From Didemnitutus sp947085165 (GTDB lineage: Bacteria; Verrucomicrobiota; Verrucomicrobiia; Opitutales; Opitutaceae), in assembly GCA_947085165.1 (NCBI GenBank), contig CAMTVI010000002.1, positions 171,992 through 235,991 on the forward strand: a stretch of 64,000 nucleotides of DNA, written 5' to 3'. This document shows positions 48,986 to 58,027 of the stretch, piece after piece. Under the pieces are notes generated by a model, which had not been told where the DNA came from, did no database searches, and saw only the letters and a list, made by a program, of their open reading frames with translations. The position numbers and the translations under genes are program-made. Within the stretch, counting starts at the first letter, position 1, and every line of letters starts with the position of its first letter.

Positions 48986-49153
48986 GGAAAACCGCAGCAT
49001 TGCGCACTCCTGCAGGCACGCGAGCCACAACTTTGCGCGGCGATTCTCGACTCCCGCATGCCCGATTCCACCGTCGTCCGCTCTTCTCCGTGGATTAACG
49101 CAAATTAATCTCCGCTTCAGCATTGTTTCATTTGCGCGGTGCATTCTCTGAAC

Positions 49154-51223
49154 ATGTCCATTGTAAGCCGTGCATCTTCATCGTCCGCAGAGACCCCTTC
49201 GCCGACCTTTCCGACTAAGATCATCGACTCCCGCTACGGCGGAGTGCTGTTGTTCACTGCGCTCTTCGTCCTCATCGGCCTGGGGCTGCGCATAGTCTTG
49301 CTCGCGAAATCGTGGAGCGAAATCAACATCGACGCCTCGCTGGTCGGATCATTTGCCTGGGGCTTCGTGTTCGATATCGGCGCGGCGGCCTTTGCGTCGC
49401 TGCCGCTGATATTCGCGCTCGCCTGTCTGCCCGCCAACTGGGGACAGCGACGCTGGCAGCGTGCCCTCACCCATGTGGCGGGTCTTGTGATCCTGTTCGC
49501 GCTGATTTTCGGGACCGTTTCGGAATGGACGTTCTGGGATGAGTTCGGCGTGCGCTTCAATTTTATCGCCGTCGACTACCTCGTTTACACGACCGAAGTG
49601 ATCGCGAATATCCGCGAGTCCTACAGTGTGCCGCTCATTATCAGCGGTGTGCTGGGCGGCGCGCTCTTGCTCGGCGGCATGATCCTCGCTACAGGTTGGC
49701 CCACGCGTTGGCTAGCGCACGCCCAAAGTCCGGCAAGCCGTCGCTGGCTCACCGCGCCCGTCTGGTTTGGTGGCGCGCTCTTGCTGGGGAGCATTTTGAA
49801 CGAGCGCCAACTGCCTTCGTTCGCGAACAACTACCATCGTGAACTCGCCAAGAATGGCCTGTGGTCTCTCTTCGCCGCCTTTCAAAACAACGTCCTCGAT
49901 TATGATCAATTCTACCGAACAATCTCTCCAGAGAAGGCTTTCGCGATCTTGCGCCATGAACTTGTCGAGGACGGCTCACTGCTACTCGCGCCCACCGCTT
50001 TCGACACGCTGCGCTACGTTAAAAACGACGGCACCGAACTGCGGCCCAACGTAATTCAGATTACAGTGGAGAGCTTGAGCGCGGATTTCTTGGGCACCTT
50101 TAATCGCGCGTCACATTTGATGCCTGAGCTCGAAGCGATCGCGAAGCAAAGTCTCCTCTTCGAAAATTTCTATGCCACCGGCACACGCACAGACCGCGGC
50201 ATGGAGGCGTTGACGCTTTCGCTCCCGCCGACACCGGGCCGTTCACTGATCAAGCGACCGAACAACGAGCAACTTTTCACACTTGGTTCTGTCTTCCGCG
50301 CGAAGGGTTACGACACCGCATTCATCTACGGCGGCTACGGCTATTTCGACAATATGAACTACTTTTTCGGCAACAACGGCTATCGCGTGATCGATCGCAG
50401 CCGCGTCGCCAGCGACGACATCACCTTCGCCAATGCGTGGGGCGCCTGCGACGAGGATCTCTACCGCTGGACAGCGCGTGAAGCCGACGCATCCCACGAA
50501 GCGGGGAAACCGTTCCACTTCTTCGTCATGACGACTTCCAATCATCGTCCTTACACGTATCCGGATGGACGCATCGATTTACCTTCCAAGATTGCGGGAC
50601 GCTCGGGTGCAGTAAAGTATTCCGACTACGCGATCGGCGCATTCCTGCGCGAGGCCGCCACCAAGCCGTGGTATAAGAATACGGTCTTTGTGATCGTGGC
50701 AGACCACTGTGCCTCCAGTGCCGGCAAGACCGAATTGCCCGTGAAGAATTACCACATTCCATTGATGATTTTCTCGCCGGGTGGGCATATCGCTCCCGGA
50801 AAAATTTCCCAACTAACGAGCCAAATTGATTACGCGCCGACCTTGCTCGGCTTGCTCAACTGGAGTTATCCGTCGCGCTTCTTCGGCCACGACGTGCGCC
50901 GCACGGCCGCAAAAGCAACCCATGCCTTAATCGGCAACTACCAGAAACTCGGCCATCTCGAGGATGAACATTTTGTCGTCTTGAAGCCGCAACGTGAAAC
51001 GAGCAGTTACCACGTGGAGATGCCTGAGGGCACGCTCACATCCACCGCGAGAAATGAGACGGCCGAAAACGAGGCAATCGCCTATTACAAATCGGCCAGC
51101 CACGCCTACAAAGAGCGAACCTATCGCGCGTTGACTTCGAATGAATTTGCCCAGTATTCCCGCCAAGGCGAAGCGCTCGCCACTCGCAAATCTGGCTCCG
51201 TCGTGCAAGCTGGTAGCAACTAA
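49154..51223 (+). CDS. LtaS-like phosphoglycerol transferase (alkaline-phosphatase fold)
   Basis: A 689-residue membrane enzyme of the LtaS/OpgB sulfatase-like family. About five membrane helices lie in residues 30-220. The catalytic domain faces the periplasm. Probable metal and catalytic residues are Glu306 in TVESLSADF, Thr344 or Thr346 in the GTRTDRG segment, and the late VADHC pair; SNHRPYTYP matches a conserved family block. Such enzymes transfer phosphoglycerol from phosphatidylglycerol onto a glycan or lipid, releasing diacylglycerol. The ATG at 49154 is preferred over a GTG at 49139. It begins an operon with a beta-barrel protein, a PAP2 phosphatase and a diacylglycerol kinase. Confidence 0.85.
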   Translation: MSIVSRASSSSAETPSPTFPTKIIDSRYGGVLLFTALFVLIGLGLRIVLLAKSWSEINIDASLVGSFAWGFVFDIGAAAFASLPLIFALACLPANWGQRRWQRALTHVAGLVILFALIFGTVSEWTFWDEFGVRFNFIAVDYLVYTTEVIANIRESYSVPLIISGVLGGALLLGGMILATGWPTRWLAHAQSPASRRWLTAPVWFGGALLLGSILNERQLPSFANNYHRELAKNGLWSLFAAFQNNVLDYDQFYRTISPEKAFAILRHELVEDGSLLLAPTAFDTLRYVKNDGTELRPNVIQITVESLSADFLGTFNRASHLMPELEAIAKQSLLFENFYATGTRTDRGMEALTLSLPPTPGRSLIKRPNNEQLFTLGSVFRAKGYDTAFIYGGYGYFDNMNYFFGNNGYRVIDRSRVASDDITFANAWGACDEDLYRWTAREADASHEAGKPFHFFVMTTSNHRPYTYPDGRIDLPSKIAGRSGAVKYSDYAIGAFLREAATKPWYKNTVFVIVADHCASSAGKTELPVKNYHIPLMIFSPGGHIAPGKISQLTSQIDYAPTLLGLLNWSYPSRFFGHDVRRTAAKATHALIGNYQKLGHLEDEHFVVLKPQRETSSYHVEMPEGTLTSTARNETAENEAIAYYKSASHAYKERTYRALTSNEFAQYSRQGEALATRKSGSVVQAGSN

Positions 51224-51226
51224 GCC

Positions 51227-52120
51227 ATGCGCTTCCATTCATCATCCCTCGCTACACTCGTCGTCTTCGCGAGTGGCGTGGCCCAACTGCCCGCCACGGA
51301 ACCGAACGTGAGCGATAGTGCCCTGCAGGTTCGCGGGATCTTTAATGCGGCACTCCCGGGGACAGAACAAAAACGCTCGCTCCATCTCCTCTTCAAACCG
51401 CACTTCGGCGACCTCCTAAACAAAGACCATCTGCGCGTGCCCATTGGATTGCGCTACGGTTTGACGGAGAATTGGGAAGCGACGGCGGAGTTGGAGAGCT
51501 ATTTTTCCCATGGCATCGGAGACGTCGGTTTTTTCAGTCAAAAGGGACTTTCGTCATTTCACCTCGGCACCAAATATCGGCTCGGCAATCGCATTTTGCA
51601 AAATTGGGACGCCGCCGTCGGCATGGATTTTACTCGCCCACTCGGCAGTCCGCCGGTGGAAGTCACCGACGGCCTGCAACACGTCGCGCCCTACATCACT
51701 TTTGCTCGCCCACTCGCAGGCTACGAAAACGTGCGCGTCTTCTGGGGACTCGGAGTAGACTTTGTCAATCAAACGCCAACGCTCGGTCGCCTTGAAAAAA
51801 ACCAGCTCGGCGACGACACCGCGACGCTTACGACTGGTTTGGTTTGGGGACACGGTAGCTATCACTACACCCTCGAAGCGAACTGGACGACCACTGATTG
51901 GCTCGGGGGGCCACTCAAAGGCAACATCTTGAGTTTGCGCCCGGGCGTCGTCTGGCAGATTCCGAAAAAATACACCTTCGATTCCCGCGGACAATGGCTG
52001 CTCGGTCTCGGTCTCCGAGTGACCAACGGGCCGAATGGAACTGACTTTGGAGCGGGCATGAAACTGCGGCTGAACTTCGATTTCAAAAAACTGCGCAAAC
52101 GATTCAGCTCTTCACCGTGA
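51227..52120 (+). CDS. Probable outer-membrane beta-barrel protein
   Basis: A 297-residue protein with an N-terminal signal sequence (SSLATLVVFASGVAQLPATE) and many alternating amphipathic strands: LRVPIGLRYGLTENWEATAE, FHLGTKYRLGNRILQNWDAA, GLGLRVTNGPNGTDFGAGMK. Strands end in aromatic residues as in outer-membrane barrels, and the last strand has the LRLNFDF pattern. No specific family is recognised. It starts 3 bp after the phosphoglycerol transferase stop, so the two are cotranscribed. It may serve transport or anchoring of the lipid-derived product; this is inference. Confidence 0.68.
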   Translation: MRFHSSSLATLVVFASGVAQLPATEPNVSDSALQVRGIFNAALPGTEQKRSLHLLFKPHFGDLLNKDHLRVPIGLRYGLTENWEATAELESYFSHGIGDVGFFSQKGLSSFHLGTKYRLGNRILQNWDAAVGMDFTRPLGSPPVEVTDGLQHVAPYITFARPLAGYENVRVFWGLGVDFVNQTPTLGRLEKNQLGDDTATLTTGLVWGHGSYHYTLEANWTTTDWLGGPLKGNILSLRPGVVWQIPKKYTFDSRGQWLLGLGLRVTNGPNGTDFGAGMKLRLNFDFKKLRKRFSSSP

Positions 52121-52122
52121 CA

Positions 52123-52845
52123 ATGAGTCGCATGGCTTGGCCCCGGTCTTCCACCTTCTGGCACACCCTCGTTCTGCCACTGCTTGCCCTCGCGGCGGTG
52201 ATCGCACTCTTTGAATTTACTACGCTGGACCTTACGATTCAGGATTGGTTTTTCGATTTCGAACGGGGGCGCTGGCTGGTTGATCGCGATGGGGCGTGGG
52301 GTCGGGCGATATTCTACAATGGCCCGAAAATTGCCGTTTGGTTGGTTGGACTCACGGCACTCGCGTTAGCCTTGGGACGGTCTGCATGGCGTGATCGTTG
52401 GCAATTTTCGCGGCGCGGTCTTTGGGTGTTGGTCTTGACGTTGGCGACGCTACCCGCGCTCGCCGGCCTGGGCAAAAATTTCACCAATGTTCACTGTCCA
52501 TCGGAAATCCGCCGTTATGGTGGTTCGACAGCCTACGTCGCGCTTTGCGCCTCCTTTCCCGCGGATGACATCCCTGCTACTCGCGGACACTGCTTTCCGG
52601 CCGGACACGCCAGCGGTGGATTTGCGCTGATGGCATTAGCTCTCCTCCGGCCGAGTCGCCGGTGGTTTCGCACCGGAATATTCGCGGGGCTGGCATTGGG
52701 TTGGTGGATGGGCGGCTACCAAATGCTCAAGGGGGCGCATTACCTGAGTCACACACTGGTAACGATGACGCTCGCGTGGATCGTGATCGCGCTGTGGCAA
52801 TGGATTTGTGCTCCACGATCAACGTCGTTGGAGAAAATGCCATGA
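52123..52845 (+). CDS. PAP2-superfamily lipid phosphatase
   Basis: A 240-residue inner-membrane protein with about six helices. The PAP2 catalytic motifs are KNFTNVHCPSEIRRYGG (C1, Lys and Arg), RGHCFPAGHASGGFAL (C2, active His) and GAHYLSHTL (C3, active His). The wording is close to LpxE-type and KdsC-unrelated lipid phosphatases that act on the periplasmic side. The ATG at 52123 lies 2 bp after the barrel gene's stop; a GTG at 52117 is also in frame. The stop overlaps the diacylglycerol kinase start as ATGA. Possible substrates are phosphatidic acid, phosphatidylglycerol phosphate, undecaprenyl pyrophosphate or lipid A. Confidence 0.85.
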   Translation: MSRMAWPRSSTFWHTLVLPLLALAAVIALFEFTTLDLTIQDWFFDFERGRWLVDRDGAWGRAIFYNGPKIAVWLVGLTALALALGRSAWRDRWQFSRRGLWVLVLTLATLPALAGLGKNFTNVHCPSEIRRYGGSTAYVALCASFPADDIPATRGHCFPAGHASGGFALMALALLRPSRRWFRTGIFAGLALGWWMGGYQMLKGAHYLSHTLVTMTLAWIVIALWQWICAPRSTSLEKMP

Positions 52846-53753
52846 ACGGTCGCACGCTGTTAGTTTTCAATCCCGCCTCCGGCCATAACCGCCGCCATCC
52901 GACGTTCGCCAAATCACTCGCCGATTTCGCGCAGCGTAATTCCGATTCGGTAAAGTTGATTGCAACAATTGCACCGCGGCAGGCAACCGAGTTGGCCCGC
53001 GCGGCGGTTGCCGATGGATATTCGTGCGTCGCCGCTATCGGCGGCGACGGCACCGTCAACGAAGTCGCCCAAGGATTGATCGGCAGCGCCGTGGCACTCG
53101 GCTTGGTGCCCTGCGGATCTGGCAACGGCTTGGCCCGGCATCTTGGAATCTCTCTAAACACCAAGCGCGCGCTCGCCGACCTCGTCTCGCCCGATCGCCG
53201 CGTCATTCGCGTCGATACCGGCACGGCCAACGGACATCCCTTCGTCAACGTCATGGGCTGCGGTTTCGACGCCGAACTCAGTTGGCGCTTCAATCAGTTG
53301 AAACGGCGCGGTCTCGCCGCCTACGCACTCACCACGCTCAAAGCTTATCTCTCAGCACCAATAAACCGTTACAGCATTCGCACTGGAGAAATCGAAAAGA
53401 CACTCGACGCGTTACTCGTGTCGGTCGCCAACTCATCCCAGTATGGCAACAACGCCCTGATCGCACCCGCCGCGCGTGTGGACGACGGCAAACTCGACCT
53501 CGTTGCCGTGCAGCGACTCGGCCTCGGCGTGCTCGCCTTTGGCGCACGACTCTTTAGCGGAACAATCGATCGCAGCACGCGGGTGCAACATTTGCAGCAA
53601 GCAGAGTTCACGATCGAGCGTGCGCAAGATGGCTTGATTCACACCGACGGTGAATGCCACGAGACGAGCGCGTTCGTTCAGGTAAAAACAGTGCCACTTT
53701 CACTCGCCGTTATCCTCGCTCCACTCGCTGACAATCGGGGAATCCGATATTAG
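52842..53753 (+). CDS. Diacylglycerol/lipid kinase (YegS/DagK-like)
   Basis: A 303-residue lipid kinase of the DAGK catalytic-domain family. The opening VFNPASGHNRR and the ATP-binding GGDGTVNEVAQGL near 63-75 are diagnostic; PCGSGNGLARHLGI is the third conserved block, and HTDGE near the C-terminus completes it. The ATG at 52842 overlaps the PAP2 stop and has GGAG nearby; the longest frame starts inside the PAP2 gene and is not used. It would convert diacylglycerol to phosphatidic acid. That makes sense next to an LtaS-like enzyme, which releases diacylglycerol. Confidence 0.9.
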   Translation: MNGRTLLVFNPASGHNRRHPTFAKSLADFAQRNSDSVKLIATIAPRQATELARAAVADGYSCVAAIGGDGTVNEVAQGLIGSAVALGLVPCGSGNGLARHLGISLNTKRALADLVSPDRRVIRVDTGTANGHPFVNVMGCGFDAELSWRFNQLKRRGLAAYALTTLKAYLSAPINRYSIRTGEIEKTLDALLVSVANSSQYGNNALIAPAARVDDGKLDLVAVQRLGLGVLAFGARLFSGTIDRSTRVQHLQQAEFTIERAQDGLIHTDGECHETSAFVQVKTVPLSLAVILAPLADNRGIRY

Positions 53754-53788
53754 ATTGTTCTCCTTGGCGCCAATCGTAGGTTCAGCGT

Positions 53789-54997
53789 GTGCCGCTCACC
53801 TTTCGGAAAGTCTGTTTCATAACTCTTTTCACGGCCGCCGCCTTGGGCAATTCCGTTGGTGGCCAAGTCTCCGGGGCGGAAAAATCCGACTGGCTCGAAG
53901 TCACCCTCGAGCGATCTGCCCGTCAGTATGAGTATTTGCTAACAAAATTAAACGCAGAGGAAGACGCTCCACGCTCCTTTGACGGCAGGCGACTCACCAC
54001 CGCTGTCTGGCGCGATTGGACCAGCGGTTTTTTCGCCGGTTCACTCTGGCAGCTTTATGAAGTAACCGGCAGCGCGCCATACCGCCGCGCTGCAGAACAC
54101 TACACCGCCAAACTCGCGCCTTCGCAACACAACCGCCGCACGCACGATGTCGGCTTCGTGCTCAATTGCAGCTTCGGCCACGGTTACCGACTCACTCAAT
54201 ATCCCCAGTATCGCGCAGTGCTGCTGCAAGGCGCGGCCACCCTCGCTACGCGCTTCCATTCCAAAGTAGGCAGCATTCAATCATGGGAGTCGCGTAATGG
54301 ATGGGAGTTTCCCGTCATCATCGACAACATGATGAATCTCGAATTGCTCCTCTGGGCCGCGCGCGAAGCACCCGATGCAAATCTGCGCGAGATCGCCGTC
54401 AGTCATGCCGACACAACTTTGCGCAATCACTTCCGCGCCGACGCAAGTTCGGTGCACGTGGTTAACTACAATCCGCGCACCGGCGAGATGCGCGAACGCG
54501 AGACGCATCAGGGCGCAGCCCACGAATCCGCCTGGGCCCGCGGGCAAGCGTGGGGACTTTACGGTTTCACTTTGCTGTATCGCGAAACGAAGGACTCGCG
54601 CTACCTTGCGCAAGCCGAGCGCATCGCGGAGTTCATCATGCAGCATCCGCGACTGCCCGCGGACAAAATTCCCTATTGGGATTTCGACGCACCCAAAATT
54701 CCCCACGAACCGCGCGACGCCTCTGCGGCGGCGATCACGGCATCGGCGCTGTTGGAAATAGGTGGTTACGTTTCTGCTGAGTTGGCGGCGCGCTATCGCG
54801 CTTTTGCGGAAGCCCAGTTGCGCAGTCTCGCCTCGCCGCCCTATCTCGCCGAAGTCGGCACCAACGGCGGATTCATCTTGCGGCACAGCACGGGCAATTT
54901 CCCCGCCGGCAAGGAAATCGATGTGCCGCTTAATTACGCCGACTACTATTTTCTCGAGGCGTTGCTGCGGCTGCGCCGGCTCCAGTCCGCCAACTAA
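53789..54997 (+). CDS. GH88 unsaturated glucuronyl hydrolase
   Basis: A 402-residue glycoside hydrolase with an N-terminal signal sequence (VCFITLFTAAALGNSVGG), so periplasmic. The (alpha/alpha)6-barrel family 88 features are present: DWTSGFFAGSLWQLYEVTG, catalytic Asp120 in THDVGF and Asp179 in IIDNMMNLELLLW (59 residues apart, close to the spacing in known enzymes). WARGQAWGLYGFTLLYRETK and AAAITASALLEI follow. It removes unsaturated uronic acids from oligosaccharides made by polysaccharide lyases. The only start is GTG 53789. It is followed 6 bp later by a GH2 gene, forming a small sugar-degradation operon; no transporter or lyase is adjacent. Confidence 0.88.
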   Translation: MPLTFRKVCFITLFTAAALGNSVGGQVSGAEKSDWLEVTLERSARQYEYLLTKLNAEEDAPRSFDGRRLTTAVWRDWTSGFFAGSLWQLYEVTGSAPYRRAAEHYTAKLAPSQHNRRTHDVGFVLNCSFGHGYRLTQYPQYRAVLLQGAATLATRFHSKVGSIQSWESRNGWEFPVIIDNMMNLELLLWAAREAPDANLREIAVSHADTTLRNHFRADASSVHVVNYNPRTGEMRERETHQGAAHESAWARGQAWGLYGFTLLYRETKDSRYLAQAERIAEFIMQHPRLPADKIPYWDFDAPKIPHEPRDASAAAITASALLEIGGYVSAELAARYRAFAEAQLRSLASPPYLAEVGTNGGFILRHSTGNFPAGKEIDVPLNYADYYFLEALLRLRRLQSAN

Positions 54998-55003
54998 CAC
55001 TCC

Positions 55004-58000
55004 ATGCATCTGCGTCGCTTCACCACTCTGCTGTTTGCCGTCATGACCACCGCTCTCGCTGCCCGGGAAACGATCAACTTCAACCTCGACTGGCGTTTCC
55101 TGCGCGCCGATGCGAACGGTGCGAACGCGGCCGGTTTCGACGACCACGGTTGGAGCGACGTCTCGCTCCCGCACACCTTCAACGACGTCGATACCTTCGA
55201 CAACTGGTCCCTGCCCGGTCACCGCGGCGAACAGGAACAATGGAGCGGACGCACGTGGTATCGGAAGACGTTTTCCGCGCCCGCTCACTGGCACGGCAAA
55301 AAGGTTTTCATCGAGTTCGAAGCCGCCCGCCAAATTGCCGAAATTTATCTGAACGGCGCCAAGCTCGGTGTCGCAAAGAGCGGTTTCACGCCGTTTGGCT
55401 TCGAGCTCACGCCGCACCTGCGCCGCAACGCGCCCAACGTGCTCGCGGTGATGGTGGATAATCGTTTCATGCGCGATCCGATGGACCCGAACCTCGCGCC
55501 GCAAGCCGCTACTACTGCGGCGACGCACCCAAATCTCGCGCAGATCTCCCGGCAGATGATGGATGCAATTCCCGATTCCCTCGACGATCTGCAGGCCGAT
55601 CAGATTCCATGGAATAATCCCCATTGGCACCCCGCCCATGGCGGCCTCTACCGCAACGTGCGCCTGCACGTCGTGGACGCGTTGCACTTCACGCTGCCAC
55701 TCTTCAGCTTTTTGCAGACTGAGGGTCCGTATGCCTACGCGACGGAAATCAGCGAAGCGTCTGCACAAATTGGCCTCGAAGCGCCGGTGCGAAATGATCG
55801 CGCCACGGCTGAAGCGGTCACCGTCAAGGCGGAACTCTTCGACGCCGACAACACGCTCATCTTCACCACCGCGCACTCCGCGCAATTAGCCGCGGGCGAA
55901 ACCAAGAAAATCTCGCTGACGCAATCGCTCGCGAATCCGCGCCTCTGGGAACCCGCTTCCCCGCACGTTTACCGCGTAGAAATCTCCCTCCTCGTCGGCG
56001 AGCAAATCATCGATCACACCAGCGTGCCACTCGGCGTGCGCCAGATTGAATGGTCGGCGAATTCCGGTCTGCGCATCAATGGCGTGCATTACAAGTTGCA
56101 TGGCTGGGGACAGAAATCGACCAACGAGTGGCCCGGACTCGGTGCGGCGCAACCGGATTGGTTGCAGGCTTACACGCTCCAACTTATGCGCGCAGCCGGC
56201 GGCAATTTTGTGCGTTGGGGACACGTGCCCGGCGGTCCCGCGCAGATCGCCGCGGCGGATCAACTCGGACTCGTCACCTTGCAACCCGGCGTTGATGGCG
56301 AGCACGACACGAAAGGCGGCGCATGGACGCTGCGCGCCGCCACATTTCGCGACGTCATCATCTATTACCGGAATCATCCGTCGATTTTCATTTGGGAAGG
56401 CGGCAACCAAAAAATTTCGCGCGCGCACGCGGCCGAGTTGCGCGAGCACATGGACCGCTACGATCCGCACGGAGGCCGCGCCTACGCGCATCGGCGCGCG
56501 GACGAGATTACGGCGGAGTTCATGGATGTCGGCATCGGCACCGAAGGCGGCCGCGAAATTGCGCGCCTCGCGGTCATCGAGGGCGAATACAACCGCGAAG
56601 AATCCCCCCGTCGCGTCTGGGACAATTTCTCGCCGCCGAACTTCGGTTATCCCGAAGCCAAAGGGCAAACCTACCAACTCACGTCGGAGCAATTCGCCGT
56701 CAACCAAGTCACTCACTACGTCAACAAACTCCTCCCGCCGCACCACGCGGGTGGCGCAAACTGGATCTTCTCCGACTCCACCAGCGGTGGCCGCGTCGGC
56801 GTGGAAGTCGCGCGCACGAGTGGCGAAGTCGACGGCGTGCGCCTGCCGAAAGAAGCCTACTACGTCTGCCAAGTGATGTTCAGTTACACTCCGATCGTGC
56901 ACGTGATCGGGCATTGGAGCTACCCGAGCGGCACGCGGAAGACCATTTACGTCGCCGCCAACACCGGCGGTGAAGTTGAGCTGTTGCTCAATGGAAAATC
57001 ACTCGGCCGCGCCAGAGCTGAAAAGCACTTTCTCTATCAATTCCTCGATGTCGCGTTCGAACCCGGTGAATTGCGCGCCGTTGCGATGGATGCGAACGGC
57101 AAGAATGTCGCCACAACCGCGCTCCATACAACTGGCCCCGCGGTTGCGTTGCGCCTCACTCCTTTGCTCGGTCCCGATGGCTGGCGCGCAGACGGCGCCG
57201 ACATCGCCCTCTTTGATATCGAAGCCATCGATGCCGAAGGACACCGCGTGCCGACCTTTCAGCAACGCGTTGATTTCGCGGTGGATGGTCCGGCGATTTG
57301 GCGTGGGGGTTACAACAGTGGCCGCATCAACTCGATCAACCACACGATGCTCGAGCTTGAAGCCGGCATCAATCGCGTCGCGCTCCGCAGCACGCGCCGC
57401 GCCGGCGACGTCACCCTCACCGTTCAAGCCGCCGGACTGGCAACCGCGAGCGCGACGATCGCTGCGCGCGATGCGGGCAACTCGCATCCGGCGTGGCCGC
57501 GCACCACGTTGCCGACCCAATTGGTTCGTCCGCCGCAACCAGCGCAAGGGTCCGACAGTGAGGCCGCGCCGCCTCCGGTCGGTTTTGCGGGGCGTTTCAC
57601 GCGCTCGTTCAACTACTCCGGTCCGGCCTCCTACATCGTGCATGTCGAAACGAACGCCCGCGATGGTCGGAGCGCTTACGTCGATGCCGACGCGCCGTTT
57701 GCCAGATTACCGAAGGAACTCGTCGGCGCAGACTGGGTGCAGGCGAGCAAAGTCGATGCGCGTTACCATGCGGTGGACTTGATGGAATTGTCGGTCGGTG
57801 CGGAGGCGCAGGTGTTTATTGCGCACGACGATCGTTTGCCGCGCCCGCCGTGGTTGGTGAATGGCTATGCGCCAACCGAGTTGCGCTTCGAGGTGCTGGG
57901 GCAACCGATGAGTCTCTTTACGCGGCGTGTCAGCGCCGGCAGCGCGCTCACGCTCGGTCCCAACACCGAGGACACCAGCGCTCAGGCGGCGAACATGTAT

Positions 58001-58027
58001 CTCGTTTTCGTGACGGCGTTGCGTTAA
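55004..58027 (+). CDS. GH2-family beta-glycosidase (beta-galactosidase-like)
   Basis: A 1007-residue secreted enzyme (signal MHLRRFTTLLFAVMTTALAA). The sugar-binding domain (FNLDWRFLRAD...SLPHTFND...GRTWYRKTFSAP), the immunoglobulin-like domain and the TIM barrel follow in order. After the barrel are further beta domains (GEVELLLNGKSLGRARAE). At the acid/base position the usual Asn-Glu reads N468-Q469 (WEGGNQKIS), while Glu465 lies four residues earlier. The nucleophile region reads VIEGEYNRE with Glu526 and Glu528. If N468-Q469 truly aligns with the Asn-Glu pair, the acid/base is altered or moved. It is paired with GH88, so a uronate-containing glycan is the likely target. Its stop overlaps that of ppc on the other strand. 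Confidence 0.85.
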   Translation: MHLRRFTTLLFAVMTTALAARETINFNLDWRFLRADANGANAAGFDDHGWSDVSLPHTFNDVDTFDNWSLPGHRGEQEQWSGRTWYRKTFSAPAHWHGKKVFIEFEAARQIAEIYLNGAKLGVAKSGFTPFGFELTPHLRRNAPNVLAVMVDNRFMRDPMDPNLAPQAATTAATHPNLAQISRQMMDAIPDSLDDLQADQIPWNNPHWHPAHGGLYRNVRLHVVDALHFTLPLFSFLQTEGPYAYATEISEASAQIGLEAPVRNDRATAEAVTVKAELFDADNTLIFTTAHSAQLAAGETKKISLTQSLANPRLWEPASPHVYRVEISLLVGEQIIDHTSVPLGVRQIEWSANSGLRINGVHYKLHGWGQKSTNEWPGLGAAQPDWLQAYTLQLMRAAGGNFVRWGHVPGGPAQIAAADQLGLVTLQPGVDGEHDTKGGAWTLRAATFRDVIIYYRNHPSIFIWEGGNQKISRAHAAELREHMDRYDPHGGRAYAHRRADEITAEFMDVGIGTEGGREIARLAVIEGEYNREESPRRVWDNFSPPNFGYPEAKGQTYQLTSEQFAVNQVTHYVNKLLPPHHAGGANWIFSDSTSGGRVGVEVARTSGEVDGVRLPKEAYYVCQVMFSYTPIVHVIGHWSYPSGTRKTIYVAANTGGEVELLLNGKSLGRARAEKHFLYQFLDVAFEPGELRAVAMDANGKNVATTALHTTGPAVALRLTPLLGPDGWRADGADIALFDIEAIDAEGHRVPTFQQRVDFAVDGPAIWRGGYNSGRINSINHTMLELEAGINRVALRSTRRAGDVTLTVQAAGLATASATIAARDAGNSHPAWPRTTLPTQLVRPPQPAQGSDSEAAPPPVGFAGRFTRSFNYSGPASYIVHVETNARDGRSAYVDADAPFARLPKELVGADWVQASKVDARYHAVDLMELSVGAEAQVFIAHDDRLPRPPWLVNGYAPTELRFEVLGQPMSLFTRRVSAGSALTLGPNTEDTSAQAANMYLVFVTALR

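Noticed and set aside
58024..58027. Overlap of GH2 and ppc stops as a sign of sequencing error
   Set aside because: Both proteins end with normal family C-termini; the palindromic TTAA simply serves as stop on both strands.
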